Positions 14,129 to 21,347 of a stretch of DNA of 21,347 bases are shown here, piece after piece. The stretch's first letter is position 1; each line of letters starts with the position of its first letter. The notes beneath the pieces were generated by a model. The model saw only the letters and a list, made by a program, of their open reading frames with translations. It searched no databases and was not told the DNA's origin. Source of the DNA: an uncultured Armatimonadota bacterium (lineage in GTDB: Bacteria > Armatimonadota > UBA5829 > DTJY01); NCBI GenBank assembly GCA_937875395.1, contig CALNCU010000025.1, positions 1 through 21,347 of the forward strand, read 5' to 3'. The translations under genes and the position numbers were made by a program.

Positions 14129-15610
14129 CTAAGACTCAACAAATCCCTTGAACTTTTCGTACGCATCCTCTATCCGGGCATCCGGTTTTGGATCGTAGAC
14201 GGCAGGTTCAAAGGAGTTGCTTACAATCTGCCTTGCCTCTGCAATTGATGATATGTACCCAAGGCCTATCGCCTGCATAAGAATGTTTCCGGTTGCGGTT
14301 GCTTCTACCGGCCCGGCAATTACCTGGCGGCCGGTGGTATTGGCCGTAAGCTGGCAGAGGAGCTTGTTCTGCGTGCCTCCGCCTATTATGTGTATGCGGT
14401 TCAGCTTCCGCCCGGAGAGCATCTCCAGGCCCTCCAGCACCCACCTGTATTTAAGCGCAAGGCTGTCCAGCGCCGCCCTTATTATGGCGCCTTCCGTCTC
14501 CGGTACGGGCTGTTTTGTGTTGCGGCAGAACTGGCGTATTTTTATAGGCATCTCTCCGGGTTTCAGGAAGGATGAATGATCTGTATCTAAAACAGAGCGG
14601 AAGGGCTCTGCAGCGGCGGCCATCTCTGTTATCTGGGTGTAGTTGTACTCTTTGCCCTCTCTGGCCCAAAATCTGCGGCACTCCTGAACCAGCCAGAGAC
14701 CTACTATGTTTCTTAAGAACCTGTATGTATTACCAACGCCGCCCTCATTTGTAAAGTTCCATTCCAGGGCCTTATCGCTTATTATAGGCTTGGAGGTCTC
14801 AATTCCCATAAGAGACCATGTGCCGGAGCTTATATAGGCGTAATCCTCACCGCTTGCCGGGACTGCGGCAACGGCGGAACCGGTATCGTGCGTGGCCGGA
14901 GCAACAAAGGGTATCTGGGTGCCTGCAATCTCCTCACATACAGAGGGGCGGAGTTTCCCTATCACTGTCCCCGGCTGAATTACGTCCCCCACTATCTTCA
15001 CCGGTATGCCAAGTTTTTCCATTATATCCTTTGCCCAGCCGCCGGTTTTAGGGTTGAACATCTGTGAGGTGGTGGCTTCCGTAAACTCGTTTGTCTTTAC
15101 GCCGGTGAACCAGAAGTTAAAAAGGTCTGGCATCATAAGCATTCGTTCCGCTGTATCAAGGAGCCAAGGATTGTTTTTTACAATGGAATAGAGCTGGTAC
15201 AGGGTGTTTATCTGCATAAACTGTATGCCTGTGGCGTCGTATACGCTCTTCCGGGAGACTATTTGAAGGGCTGCATCCATAACCCCGTCAGTCCTGTCAT
15301 CGCGGTAATGGTGGGGGTTTTCAAGAACAACATCGTTTGGGCCAAGAAGGGCAAAGTCCACCCCCCAGGTATCCAGCCCTATGCCGGCAATATCGCCTCC
15401 AAACTGATGGATGGTCTTTCTAAGCCCCTGCTTCATCTCGCTGAACAGGCCGAGCGAATCCCAGAATATGTCTTTCCCTACGCAGATTCCCCCGTTTACA
15501 AACCTGTGAGTCTCTTTAAGGCTGAGTTTGTCATCCTTAATTGTGCCAAGCACAGAGCGCCCGCTCTCCGCTCCTAAATCTAGTGCCACAAACTTCAGTT
15601 CGCCGGCCAT
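14129..15610 (-). CDS. rhaB: Rhamnulokinase (FGGY family)
   Basis: A 493-residue FGGY-family sugar kinase that best matches rhamnulokinase, which phosphorylates L-rhamnulose to rhamnulose 1-phosphate. Visible features are the N-terminal ATPase loop ALDLGAESGRSVLG, the substrate-region GIGLDTWGVDFALL, HYRDDRTDG, ATHDTGSAVAAVP, SSGTWSLMGIE and the second phosphate-binding segment IIGGGTQNKLLCQL near the C-terminus. I chose the ATG at 15610, which has GGAGG five bases upstream, over the ATG four codons earlier that overlaps the ribosome site. A candidate promoter lies 39 bases upstream, and the 15-bp inverted repeat (15737-15781) separates it from the DUF4380 gene. No rhamnose isomerase or aldolase gene is in the window. 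Confidence 0.9.
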   Translation of the reverse strand: MAGELKFVALDLGAESGRSVLGTIKDDKLSLKETHRFVNGGICVGKDIFWDSLGLFSEMKQGLRKTIHQFGGDIAGIGLDTWGVDFALLGPNDVVLENPHHYRDDRTDGVMDAALQIVSRKSVYDATGIQFMQINTLYQLYSIVKNNPWLLDTAERMLMMPDLFNFWFTGVKTNEFTEATTSQMFNPKTGGWAKDIMEKLGIPVKIVGDVIQPGTVIGKLRPSVCEEIAGTQIPFVAPATHDTGSAVAAVPASGEDYAYISSGTWSLMGIETSKPIISDKALEWNFTNEGGVGNTYRFLRNIVGLWLVQECRRFWAREGKEYNYTQITEMAAAAEPFRSVLDTDHSSFLKPGEMPIKIRQFCRNTKQPVPETEGAIIRAALDSLALKYRWVLEGLEMLSGRKLNRIHIIGGGTQNKLLCQLTANTTGRQVIAGPVEATATGNILMQAIGLGYISSIAEARQIVSNSFEPAVYDPKPDARIEDAYEKFKGFVES

Positions 15611-15648
15611 ATAACCCTCCATAAGCCCGTTTTATAACACCTTCATAT

Positions 15649-15678
15649 ATATTACCAAATCAGGGGCTTTTTAGTAAA
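15649..15678 (-). promoter_or_regulatory. Candidate promoter of rhaB
   Basis: On the minus strand, TTTACT (15673-15678) and TAATAT (15649-15654) have an 18-base spacer, with TGG just before the -10 as an extended element. This would allow rhamnulokinase to be transcribed separately from the upstream cupin/PHP/DUF4380 genes. Confidence 0.45.
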
Positions 15679-15736
15679 CCGGCAGGATGTTTTCTATCTT
15701 GCGGACAATTGGCTGAAGGCGGCATGCTGTGCATAA

Positions 15737-15781
15737 ATAGTTCCGGCATACACATAATTTATCTGCGTATGCCGGAACTAT
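15737..15781. terminator. 15-bp inverted repeat, probable terminator hairpin
   Basis: ATAGTTCCGGCATAC (15737-15751) is the perfect reverse complement of GTATGCCGGAACTAT (15767-15781), around a 15-base loop. It begins two bases after the DUF4380 stop (15783) and lies 126 bases before the rhaB start. On the minus strand it is followed by TTATGC rather than a long T-run. It may therefore be a weak terminator, an mRNA-stabilising hairpin, or an operator. Confidence 0.6.
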
Positions 15782-15782
15782 A

Positions 15783-16709
15783 CTATTCGGCAACCGTTCT
15801 GTGCACAAGCGGAGAGATTGCGGAGTAAAGCCCTTCTTCGCTCTCGTCCGTCTCTACGCCGGCAAAAAGAAACCAGTCCTCTAAATGGATGGTGCTCTCT
15901 CCGGGTTCCAGCCAGGCCAGCGGCGCCAGGCTCTCCACTTCCATGAAGAGTCCCTTTGTGTACGTTTCAAAATTAGACCCAAAATCCGGGTACGCTGCAT
16001 CTTCAATACAGGGGAATCTTTTTACAAACAGGGTGCCCTCTCTAAGATATGCCGCCCAGCCCTGCTTGTTCCCAAAGCCTGCCTTCTGGGGATAATCCAG
16101 CAGGGCATCGCTTGCAAGCCGGGTGTACCTTGGGCCGAACGTCCACCTGCTGTCGCTAAGATCCGTGTAGTACCAGAGCACCATGGGCCGTGCGGGGGTC
16201 AGCGCCTCTGTGTGCGAAAGAAAAGGTTCGTTGGGCACAATGGTCACTCCGCCGCCGTTTACAATTGTAATCGCCCACGGAGCAAGCTCCACTCCCCAGA
16301 GATTGCGGTTTGTAAGCGTATGAACCAGGCTTACGTGCGTGCCGTCCTCATCCAGCTTCACAAAAATCTCTTTCTCTATGCCCGTACCGGCTTCCACAGG
16401 CTGCATAAGCCGTATGCTGTTGTTATCTACAATCTCAAACTCTATGGGCGAATTATCCGGCGCATAGCTTCTGGGGTTTGATTCCGGCGCGTGCCATAGC
16501 CTGTGCCCGCCCCAGGGGTGCCAATCTCCAAGTTTTGTATGGTTAACAACTTCCGGCCCTATCTCTGCAAGGATATTCTCCCCGCCTGTAAACCGGTAGG
16601 CTATGACTCTTGGGCCGATATCTGTTGTAACTATTACATCTACGGTGCCGTTTGACAGCATGTAGCAGTTAGGCTGATTAAAATACTGAACTCTCTCTAC
16701 TTTTACCAC
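15783..16709 (-). CDS. DUF4380-like, galactose-mutarotase-like protein
   Basis: A 308-residue protein with no signal peptide and a beta-rich composition. The opening (CYMLSNGTVDVIVTTDIGPR, about residues 15-34) and the WHPWGGHRLWHAPES segment (about 63-77) match proteins annotated as DUF4380, which share the galactose mutarotase-like fold. Such proteins probably bind a sugar; the reaction is not known to me. The start is GTG with GGAGGG seven bases upstream. It follows the PHP gene after 126 bases with no obvious promoter. It precedes rhamnulokinase, which suggests a role in sugar conversion or mutarotation. A strong hairpin follows its stop immediately. Confidence 0.75.
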   Translation of the reverse strand: MVKVERVQYFNQPNCYMLSNGTVDVIVTTDIGPRVIAYRFTGGENILAEIGPEVVNHTKLGDWHPWGGHRLWHAPESNPRSYAPDNSPIEFEIVDNNSIRLMQPVEAGTGIEKEIFVKLDEDGTHVSLVHTLTNRNLWGVELAPWAITIVNGGGVTIVPNEPFLSHTEALTPARPMVLWYYTDLSDSRWTFGPRYTRLASDALLDYPQKAGFGNKQGWAAYLREGTLFVKRFPCIEDAAYPDFGSNFETYTKGLFMEVESLAPLAWLEPGESTIHLEDWFLFAGVETDESEEGLYSAISPLVHRTVAE

Positions 16710-16835
16710 TAGGAATCCCTCCGCATAGTGTTACGTACCAATGAATATTCTGCACCGGGATGGTTATTTCCTTGTTTCCCGACAAACAGGCAAAGGAAAC
16801 ATGGCAATATATAAGCGGAGGAAAAAATAAGAAGT

Positions 16836-17651
16836 TTAACCCTCATCCGGGTTTGGAAGCGGGTCTGCGTAACGCATACGCCCGGCATAGGAGACCTGCT
16901 CCTTGAATCCAAGAGAGTGGAGCAGCCTGTATGCCTCTATATAACCGCGCCCAAGGTTTTCCGGCGTGTGGGCGTCATCGTTTACAAGCACAGGTATGCG
17001 GCGTTTCCTGCAGCCCTCCAGTATGCCGGACGATGGATACTGTTCACGGCAGGCATAGTACCATCCGGCGGTGTTAAGTTCTACCGCCATGCCGGAGCCT
17101 GCTATCGCATCCAGGGCTGCGTCTATCTCTGGGGAAATATCTACAGACGGGTATATCCCAAACTTCTTGGTAAGGTCCAGATGCCCCGCAAAATCAAAGA
17201 TGCGGCTCTGAGCCATCTGCCTTATGCGCACCCAGTACTCCCGAATAATCTGGTCTCGTTCCTTCTGGGAGAGCGGAGCCCAGTCTTCCGCCTTATCATC
17301 TATGGAGAATCCATCAACAATGTGCACGGAGCCTATTATATAATCAAACGGGCGCATGGAAAGCTCATCGGCAAGATCGCCCGCGGTCTCCGGCAGGTAA
17401 TCCGCCTCCAGCCCCAGCCTTACAATCAGGTCTGAACCCGCCTCGCCGGACGCCTGCTGCACGGATTCTATATACCCATCAAGGGCATCTATCGGCATGC
17501 ACCATGACAGGTTACTTCTGTCCGGGGTAAGCACGTAGTGATCTGATATCCCTATCTCGTCCAGCCCAATCTCGCGGGCCTTTTTTATATACTCTGTAAT
17601 TTCCGACGTTCCATCGCTCCATTTGGAATGGACGTGGTATGAAAAAATCAT
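16836..17651 (-). CDS. PHP-domain phosphoesterase, histidinol-phosphatase-like (HisJ-type)
   Basis: A 271-residue metal-dependent PHP-family hydrolase. The metal-binding set is visible: H6-x-H8 (YHVHSKWSDG), D37-H38 (ISDHY), E82 (GLEAD), H110 (GSVH), H157 (GHLDL) and D226-x-H228 (NDDAHTP). This set and the length match the HisJ-type histidinol-phosphatases, but no histidine genes are nearby. A sugar-phosphate or other phosphate monoester is equally possible. I chose the ATG at 17651, with GAGG seven bases upstream. The start four bases after the cupin stop (TAA-CTGG-ATG) implies translational coupling. The longer in-frame start at 17672 would overlap the cupin gene. A weak 5-bp hairpin (16838-16853) overlaps the stop. 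Confidence 0.88.
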   Translation of the reverse strand: MIFSYHVHSKWSDGTSEITEYIKKAREIGLDEIGISDHYVLTPDRSNLSWCMPIDALDGYIESVQQASGEAGSDLIVRLGLEADYLPETAGDLADELSMRPFDYIIGSVHIVDGFSIDDKAEDWAPLSQKERDQIIREYWVRIRQMAQSRIFDFAGHLDLTKKFGIYPSVDISPEIDAALDAIAGSGMAVELNTAGWYYACREQYPSSGILEGCRKRRIPVLVNDDAHTPENLGRGYIEAYRLLHSLGFKEQVSYAGRMRYADPLPNPDEG

Positions 17652-17655
17652 CCAG

Positions 17656-18159
17656 TTACCTCGAATAATCATCCTGCAGGCGGACTATATCCGTCTCATC
17701 AGACGGATTCCACGCATCCGAATGCTCCCATATCTCTGCCACCCTCCCCCATGAGGTAAGGGAACCGCAGAGCCGGTGAATCTCTCCGCATGCAAGGTGC
17801 ATGGTGTCGCCGGTAAAGAGGACTTCTTCCTTCAGGTGATCCATATCCGGGCCGTGCACTACAAGCACGGGGCCGTCAAGCACGCGCCACAACTCTGCAC
17901 GGCGGTGGTGCAATTGGAGGGAGAGCCTTTGCGCGGGGGCCACAACCAGCACCTTGGGATCTCTCTTTCCAGCAGATTTGCCGGTATCTACTCCCTGCCA
18001 GTAAGCTTTAAAAAAGAGTTCCAGGCACTCCTCATCAAACCGCAGAAACCCGCCCCACGGACGATTTAAATCCTGGTCGCAAATTTTAAGGTTAAATCCA
18101 TCGGCCTCTGCCACTATGCGATTAAAGACTATCCCTGCCTTGTCCTTATCTATAATCAT
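17656..18159 (-). CDS. Cupin-domain protein, type II mannose-6-phosphate isomerase-like
   Basis: A 167-residue single-cupin protein. RPWGGFLRFDE (33-43), VAPAQRLSLQLHHRRAELWR (73-92) and ACGEIHRLCG (123-132) are the pattern of the cupin domain of type II mannose-6-phosphate isomerases and of small proteins labelled phosphoheptose or sugar isomerase. Likely metal ligands are H84, H85 or H86-region residues, E89 and H128. I chose the ATG at 18159, with AAGGTGG five bases upstream. A TTG at 18225 would be only about six bases after the expected RNA start and lacks a ribosome site. It heads the minus-strand cupin/PHP run under a clear promoter. A role in isomerising a phosphosugar is inferred; the substrate is unknown. 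Confidence 0.8.
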   Translation of the reverse strand: MIIDKDKAGIVFNRIVAEADGFNLKICDQDLNRPWGGFLRFDEECLELFFKAYWQGVDTGKSAGKRDPKVLVVAPAQRLSLQLHHRRAELWRVLDGPVLVVHGPDMDHLKEEVLFTGDTMHLACGEIHRLCGSLTSWGRVAEIWEHSDAWNPSDETDIVRLQDDYSR

Positions 18160-18238
18160 GCTTGCCACCTTCCGGTAAATGGTTCTCCATAGTAGATATG
18201 GGAACCTTGCTGTAATTCCGTACAAACAACCAAAAGAA

Positions 18239-18268
18239 AGTATAGCTATTAATTGCCCTCTGTGTCAA
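18239..18268 (-). promoter_or_regulatory. Promoter of the cupin/PHP genes
   Basis: On the minus strand, TTGACA (18263-18268) and TATACT (18239-18244) are spaced by 18 bases. The predicted start near 18231 gives a leader of about 72 bases to the cupin ATG at 18159. Confidence 0.8.
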
Positions 18269-18281
18269 TGCCTGTTCTATA

Positions 18282-18310
18282 TTGACTTTTAACGCAGGCC
18301 GGTGTATCCT
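18282..18310 (+). promoter_or_regulatory. Promoter of the HtrA-like protease gene
   Basis: TTGACT (18282-18287) and TATCCT (18305-18310) have a 17-base spacer. It fires back to back with the cupin promoter, the two -35 boxes being 13 bases apart. The leader to the ATG at 18394 would be about 75 bases. No stress-sigma pattern is obvious. Confidence 0.65.
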
Positions 18311-18393
18311 GATTGGTAGATTTATGCCCTTTGTCTATAGCGGGTTAGAGTACGGTACTCTCTTCCGCAACATATACTACCGGAGTTGACTAT

Positions 18394-20418
18394 ATGCGTT
18401 TAGCATCCTTTGCCGTTTCCGCAGTGCTTCTCACCGTATTTTTCTGCCTTGCGTTTCCAGCAAATTCTATTGCCGATACAGGCGAACCTCAGCCTATCAT
18501 ATCTGCCGTAGAAAGGGTTGCGCCGTCCCTTGTACGTATCCGTGTGGTCTCTACGGATGATCAGGACGGCCGGGAAGTAAAGGTAGAATCCTTTGGCAGC
18601 GGTGTAATTATTTCTAAAGACGGCTTTATAATAACAAACCATCATGTGGCCGGGCACGCCAGGCAGATCTTCTGCACGCTTGCAGACAAGAGCGAACTTG
18701 ATGCATACCTGGTAGGCACAGACCCAGCCATGGATATTGCCGTTATAAAACTAAAACCGGCGCTAAATCGCAAGTTTTCCGCCGCCGTGTTTGGAGATTC
18801 ATCTGCGCTTAAGGTAGGCGATCCCGTGCTTGCAATGGGCAGCCCGCTTGCCTTTTCACAATCCGTCACCATGGGGATAATAAGCAACACGGAACTTATC
18901 ATGCCTGATATGTTTGGGGAACTTACCCTGGATGGTGAGGATGTAGGATCCCTTGTAAGGTGGATAGGCCACGATGCCATGATTCAGCACGGCAACTCCG
19001 GAGGCCCGCTTGTAAACATGAAGGGCGAGATTGTGGGCATAAACGAGCTTAACCTTGGGCTGAGCGGAGCCATCCCCGGCAACCTGGCAAAAGAGGTGGC
19101 AGAGGCCCTTATACTAAACGGCAGAGTTACAAGAAGCTGGATGGGACTTATACTTCAACCCATTCTAAAGACATCTGCATCCAGAGAGGGAGTGCTTATT
19201 GCCGGGACTGTAGGCGGCTCCCCTGCCCGCGCCGCCGGATTTGCCAGCGGAGACATATTACTCCGCCTGGCCGGGCGAAATTGCAGCGTGCGGTATGCAG
19301 AAGAGATGCCGGTGTTGAACCAGTTTCTACAGAGCCTGCCTGCCGCCGCCCCCGTAGAGGCGGTTGTACGAAGGGGAGATAAGGATATAATCATTACCGT
19401 AACCCCCGTTGAAAAAGAGAAGGCCTTTGAGACTGCAACAGAATTTAATGAATGGGGATTCTGCGCAAGCAATATAACCTTTTTCACTGCAAAAGAGAAG
19501 ATGCGCACAGGCACAAGCGGGGTACTGGTAACCAGCCTTAGAGCGGGTGGGCCGGCGGCAGATGCAAAACCGGGTCTTGCTGAAGGGGATGTAATAACGG
19601 CGATTGCCGGCAAACCTGTCAAAAACATTCAAGACCTTAAAAAAATCACACGCACTGCAATAGAAGGCAAAGAACAGCCTATGCCGCTCACCATCTCCTT
19701 TGACCGCAATGCAGATAATTTTATAACCGTGGTCAAATTAGGCATGGAGGATTTACGCGACCCTGGATTTGAGGTTCGCAAGGCATGGATTCCGGTAAAC
19801 ACCCAGGTTCTCACCCGCGATATAGCAGAAGAGATGGGGCTTAAGGGCAAGACGGGCGTCCGCGTTGTCCGTGTTTACTCCAATGTGCCGGGCAAGACAG
19901 ACCTTAAAGTGGGCGATATAATAACCGCCATAGACAACGCACCCATCCCGGCATCAGAGCCGGAAGATAGCGAAGTCTTCCCCACAATGGTGCGCCAGTA
20001 CAAGGCAGGCAGCACCTTGAAACTTAACATCATCAGGGGCGGCAAAGAGATTAAGGTGCAGGTAACCCCCGGCCTCTCCCCAAAGCTTGCAAGGGAAATG
20101 CGCAAGTACAGGGATGACTGGTTTGACTTAACCGTGCGGGATATATGCTTCTTTGACAGGGTAGACCGGCAGTGGGCGGAATCACAGATGGGCGTGATTG
20201 TAGAATCTGCCGATGAAGGCGGATGGGCGTCGCTCTCCGGGCTGCAATCCGGCGATCTTATAACGGTTGTAGACGAAGCATCCATAAAGGACGCGGGGGA
20301 TTTCCAGAAACGCATGCAGACGATATCTGCCGCAAAACAAAAGACCGTGGTCTTGCAGGTTAAGCGGGGCATCTACACCAAATTTATTGAGATAGAACCG
20401 GTCTGGACGCCGGAGTAA
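18394..20418 (+). CDS. Secreted HtrA/DegP-like serine protease with four PDZ-like repeats
   Basis: A 674-residue exported protease. A signal peptide (about residues 1-27, cleavage likely after NSIA) is followed by a trypsin-like domain with an intact triad: H84 (ITNHHVAG), D114 (DPAMDIAVIKL) and S202 (HGNSGGPL). Downstream are four PDZ-like segments, at about 247-340, 355-450, 465-560 and 572-670. Each contains a G-D-(I/V/L)-(I/L) binding-loop remnant (GDILLRL, GDVITAI, GDIITAI, GDLITVV). DegP, the best known member, has two PDZ domains, so four is notable. GGAG lies eight bases before the ATG. It should act in periplasm or at the cell surface in protein quality control. A catalytically dead homologue follows after 25 bases in the same transcript. 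Confidence 0.93.
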   Translation: MRLASFAVSAVLLTVFFCLAFPANSIADTGEPQPIISAVERVAPSLVRIRVVSTDDQDGREVKVESFGSGVIISKDGFIITNHHVAGHARQIFCTLADKSELDAYLVGTDPAMDIAVIKLKPALNRKFSAAVFGDSSALKVGDPVLAMGSPLAFSQSVTMGIISNTELIMPDMFGELTLDGEDVGSLVRWIGHDAMIQHGNSGGPLVNMKGEIVGINELNLGLSGAIPGNLAKEVAEALILNGRVTRSWMGLILQPILKTSASREGVLIAGTVGGSPARAAGFASGDILLRLAGRNCSVRYAEEMPVLNQFLQSLPAAAPVEAVVRRGDKDIIITVTPVEKEKAFETATEFNEWGFCASNITFFTAKEKMRTGTSGVLVTSLRAGGPAADAKPGLAEGDVITAIAGKPVKNIQDLKKITRTAIEGKEQPMPLTISFDRNADNFITVVKLGMEDLRDPGFEVRKAWIPVNTQVLTRDIAEEMGLKGKTGVRVVRVYSNVPGKTDLKVGDIITAIDNAPIPASEPEDSEVFPTMVRQYKAGSTLKLNIIRGGKEIKVQVTPGLSPKLAREMRKYRDDWFDLTVRDICFFDRVDRQWAESQMGVIVESADEGGWASLSGLQSGDLITVVDEASIKDAGDFQKRMQTISAAKQKTVVLQVKRGIYTKFIEIEPVWTPE

Positions 20419-20443
20419 CCGGTTATGCAGAAAGGATAGACCA

Positions 20444-21241
20444 GTGTTTTTAAAAAAATCGGCATTAACAGTAGCGGCGATTCTTCTGTGCATGGGGATG
20501 CTTGGCACTGCCCGGGCGGATGAACTCTCCCAGGCAGGCGCACGGTTGGTAGAAAAATACGGGCAGGCAGTGGTATCTCTGCAAATAGTGACAAAGACGA
20601 CTGTCTCTTACGGCGGCAAGGATGCCTCCAAGGAAGAATCCAAGAGCGAGACTACCGGGCTTGTTATAGACCCGTCCGGGCTTGTGGTAACGGCCCTGTC
20701 ATCCACTGATCCAAACGATATATTGCGCAGTTTCATGCCGGATAAAATGCAAATGTCAACCCAGGTTACATCCGTAAAAATTATCCTCTCCAATGGGCAG
20801 GAGATGCCTGCGCAGGTGGTTCTAAGAGATAAAGACCTGGATCTTGTGTTTCTGAAACCCAAAAAGAAGCCTGCCAAGCCGCTTGTTGCCACAGACCTTT
20901 CAAATGCGGCCAAGCCCGCTCTGCTTGATGAAACAATTACGCTCTACCGCCTTGGAACTGTGGCAAGCCGATCTATAGCTGCATGTGCAGACCGGATTCA
21001 GGGGATTGTGGAGAAGCCCAGAATGTTCTATCTCCCCGGTGCGCAGACTGCAAATACGGATGGAGGCGCAGCCATATTTGACAAGGATTCAAAGATTGTG
21101 GGAATCCTTGTGCTCAGGGTTGCTCCCGGAAGGGCCTCAAGCAATTCCGGGTTCATGTCCGGCATGAAGGAGAGCATGATTCCAATAGTAATACCCGCAT
21201 CAGATATACTTGATGCCGCCCGCCAGGCGTTGGAAAAATAA
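20444..21241 (+). CDS. Secreted HtrA-like pseudoprotease
   Basis: A 265-residue exported protein. A basic start and hydrophobic core (MFLKKSALTVAAILL) with TARA as a likely cleavage site (after about residue 25) form a signal peptide. The rest follows the trypsin-like fold of the upstream protease: GLVIDPSGLVVTALSS lines up with the usual VVTNNHV, KDLDLVFLK with the Asp motif and ANTDGGAA with GNSGGP. The catalytic His is replaced by Ser (about S86) and the catalytic Ser by Asp (about D206). The Asp (about D133) is kept. There is no PDZ domain. It should bind rather than cut protein, perhaps assisting or regulating the upstream protease. The start is GTG, with GAAAGGA seven bases upstream. 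The stop is followed by a terminator at 21270. Confidence 0.85.
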   Translation: MFLKKSALTVAAILLCMGMLGTARADELSQAGARLVEKYGQAVVSLQIVTKTTVSYGGKDASKEESKSETTGLVIDPSGLVVTALSSTDPNDILRSFMPDKMQMSTQVTSVKIILSNGQEMPAQVVLRDKDLDLVFLKPKKKPAKPLVATDLSNAAKPALLDETITLYRLGTVASRSIAACADRIQGIVEKPRMFYLPGAQTANTDGGAAIFDKDSKIVGILVLRVAPGRASSNSGFMSGMKESMIPIVIPASDILDAARQALEK

Positions 21242-21269
21242 AGCTCCCCTACTCCATCGCAAACATCAA

Positions 21270-21303
21270 AAAAGGGCTCATCAGTGCAAAGACGAGCCCT
21301 TTT
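21270..21303. terminator. Bidirectional rho-independent terminator
   Basis: AAAAGGGCTC (21270-21279) pairs perfectly with GAGCCCTTTT (21294-21303) around a 14-base loop, with more A's before and T's after. It ends the protease/pseudoprotease transcript and could also serve a minus-strand gene entering from the right. Confidence 0.9.
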
Positions 21304-21315
21304 CTATTAAGTATT

Positions 21316-21347
21316 TTAGCGTTCCCTGCCGTTACGGTACGGGAACC
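21316..21347 (-). CDS. Possible C-terminal end of a gene (partial)
   Basis: One minus-strand frame reads FPYRNGRER followed by a stop (21316-21318), just upstream of the bidirectional terminator in that direction. This is what the tail of a convergent gene would look like. Only nine codons are visible, so it may be chance. Confidence 0.25.
   Translation of the reverse strand, partial: FPYRNGRER

Noticed and set aside
16838..16853. AACCC/GGGTT hairpin overlapping the PHP stop
   Set aside because: It has a five-base stem, overlaps the coding end and has no adjacent T-run. It is too weak to list as a terminator.
16917..17435. A 172-residue plus-strand frame opposite the PHP gene
   Set aside because: The minus-strand frame holds the complete metal-binding set. 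The plus-strand frame shows no motif or ribosome site.
1..21347. tRNA or rRNA genes, CRISPR arrays, insertion sequences or phage genes
   Set aside because: I looked for tRNA-like arms, regular direct repeats and spacers, transposase motifs and terminal inverted repeats, and saw none I could support by eye.

Overview
This is a bacterial chromosomal window, densely coded on both strands, of moderate GC. It has clear Shine-Dalgarno sites and sigma-70-type promoters, and several genes start at GTG or TTG (glyA, wecB, the oxidoreductase, the DUF4380 gene, the last protease-like gene). It looks like core genome plus sugar-handling genes from a free-living, carbohydrate-using bacterium. Three traits together would fit an Armatimonadota- or Chloroflexota-like lineage: a DUF5679-type mini zinc-ribbon protein, a LacI regulator paired with a Gfo/Idh/MocA dehydrogenase, and multi-PDZ secreted proteases. 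No rRNA or marker protein is present to settle this, so the assignment is a guess. I see no mobile element, CRISPR array, tRNA or rRNA.

Layout. 1-269 is the N-terminal end of an unrecognised minus-strand protein. A 369-base regulatory gap follows, with a candidate promoter and three TTGCA-n-TGCAA inverted repeats, and leads to the 47-residue zinc-ribbon protein (639-782). A strong bidirectional terminator (880-919) separates it from a minus-strand pair: a LacI-family regulator and a Gfo/Idh/MocA oxidoreductase with a cysteine-rich insertion. Divergent from lacI, a well-formed promoter drives a flavin-reductase-like protein and a guanine/cytidine-type deaminase.

4520-10997 is one long plus-strand run. 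rpiB (with a promoter so close that its mRNA may be leaderless), glyA, a dCMP deaminase, a WecA/TagO-type glycosyl-phosphate transferase and wecB are tightly packed, several overlapping or almost touching. An AI-2E family membrane protein and uppP follow with wider gaps. The run joins pentose-phosphate, one-carbon and dTMP supply to undecaprenyl-linked envelope synthesis. It meets, tail to tail, a class A penicillin-binding protein (minus), so lipid-carrier recycling and peptidoglycan polymerisation lie side by side. A histidine-family phosphatase is transcribed divergently from the penicillin-binding protein.

14129-18159 is a minus-strand sugar cluster. In transcription order it runs: cupin isomerase-like protein, PHP phosphoesterase, DUF4380 (galactose-mutarotase-like) protein, a 15-bp inverted repeat, then rhamnulokinase with its own candidate promoter. 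The substrate of the first three is unknown. Back to back with this cluster, a plus-strand pair encodes a secreted HtrA-like protease with four PDZ-like repeats and a secreted homologue that has lost the catalytic His and Ser. The window ends at a bidirectional terminator and possibly the last codons of a minus-strand gene.

Nothing here is clearly a new defence or mobile system. The most interesting leads are the protease/pseudoprotease pair, the WecA homologue with altered active-site motifs, the possibly leaderless rpiB, the duplicated cysteine module of the penicillin-binding protein, and the unassigned DUF4380/PHP/cupin sugar cluster.
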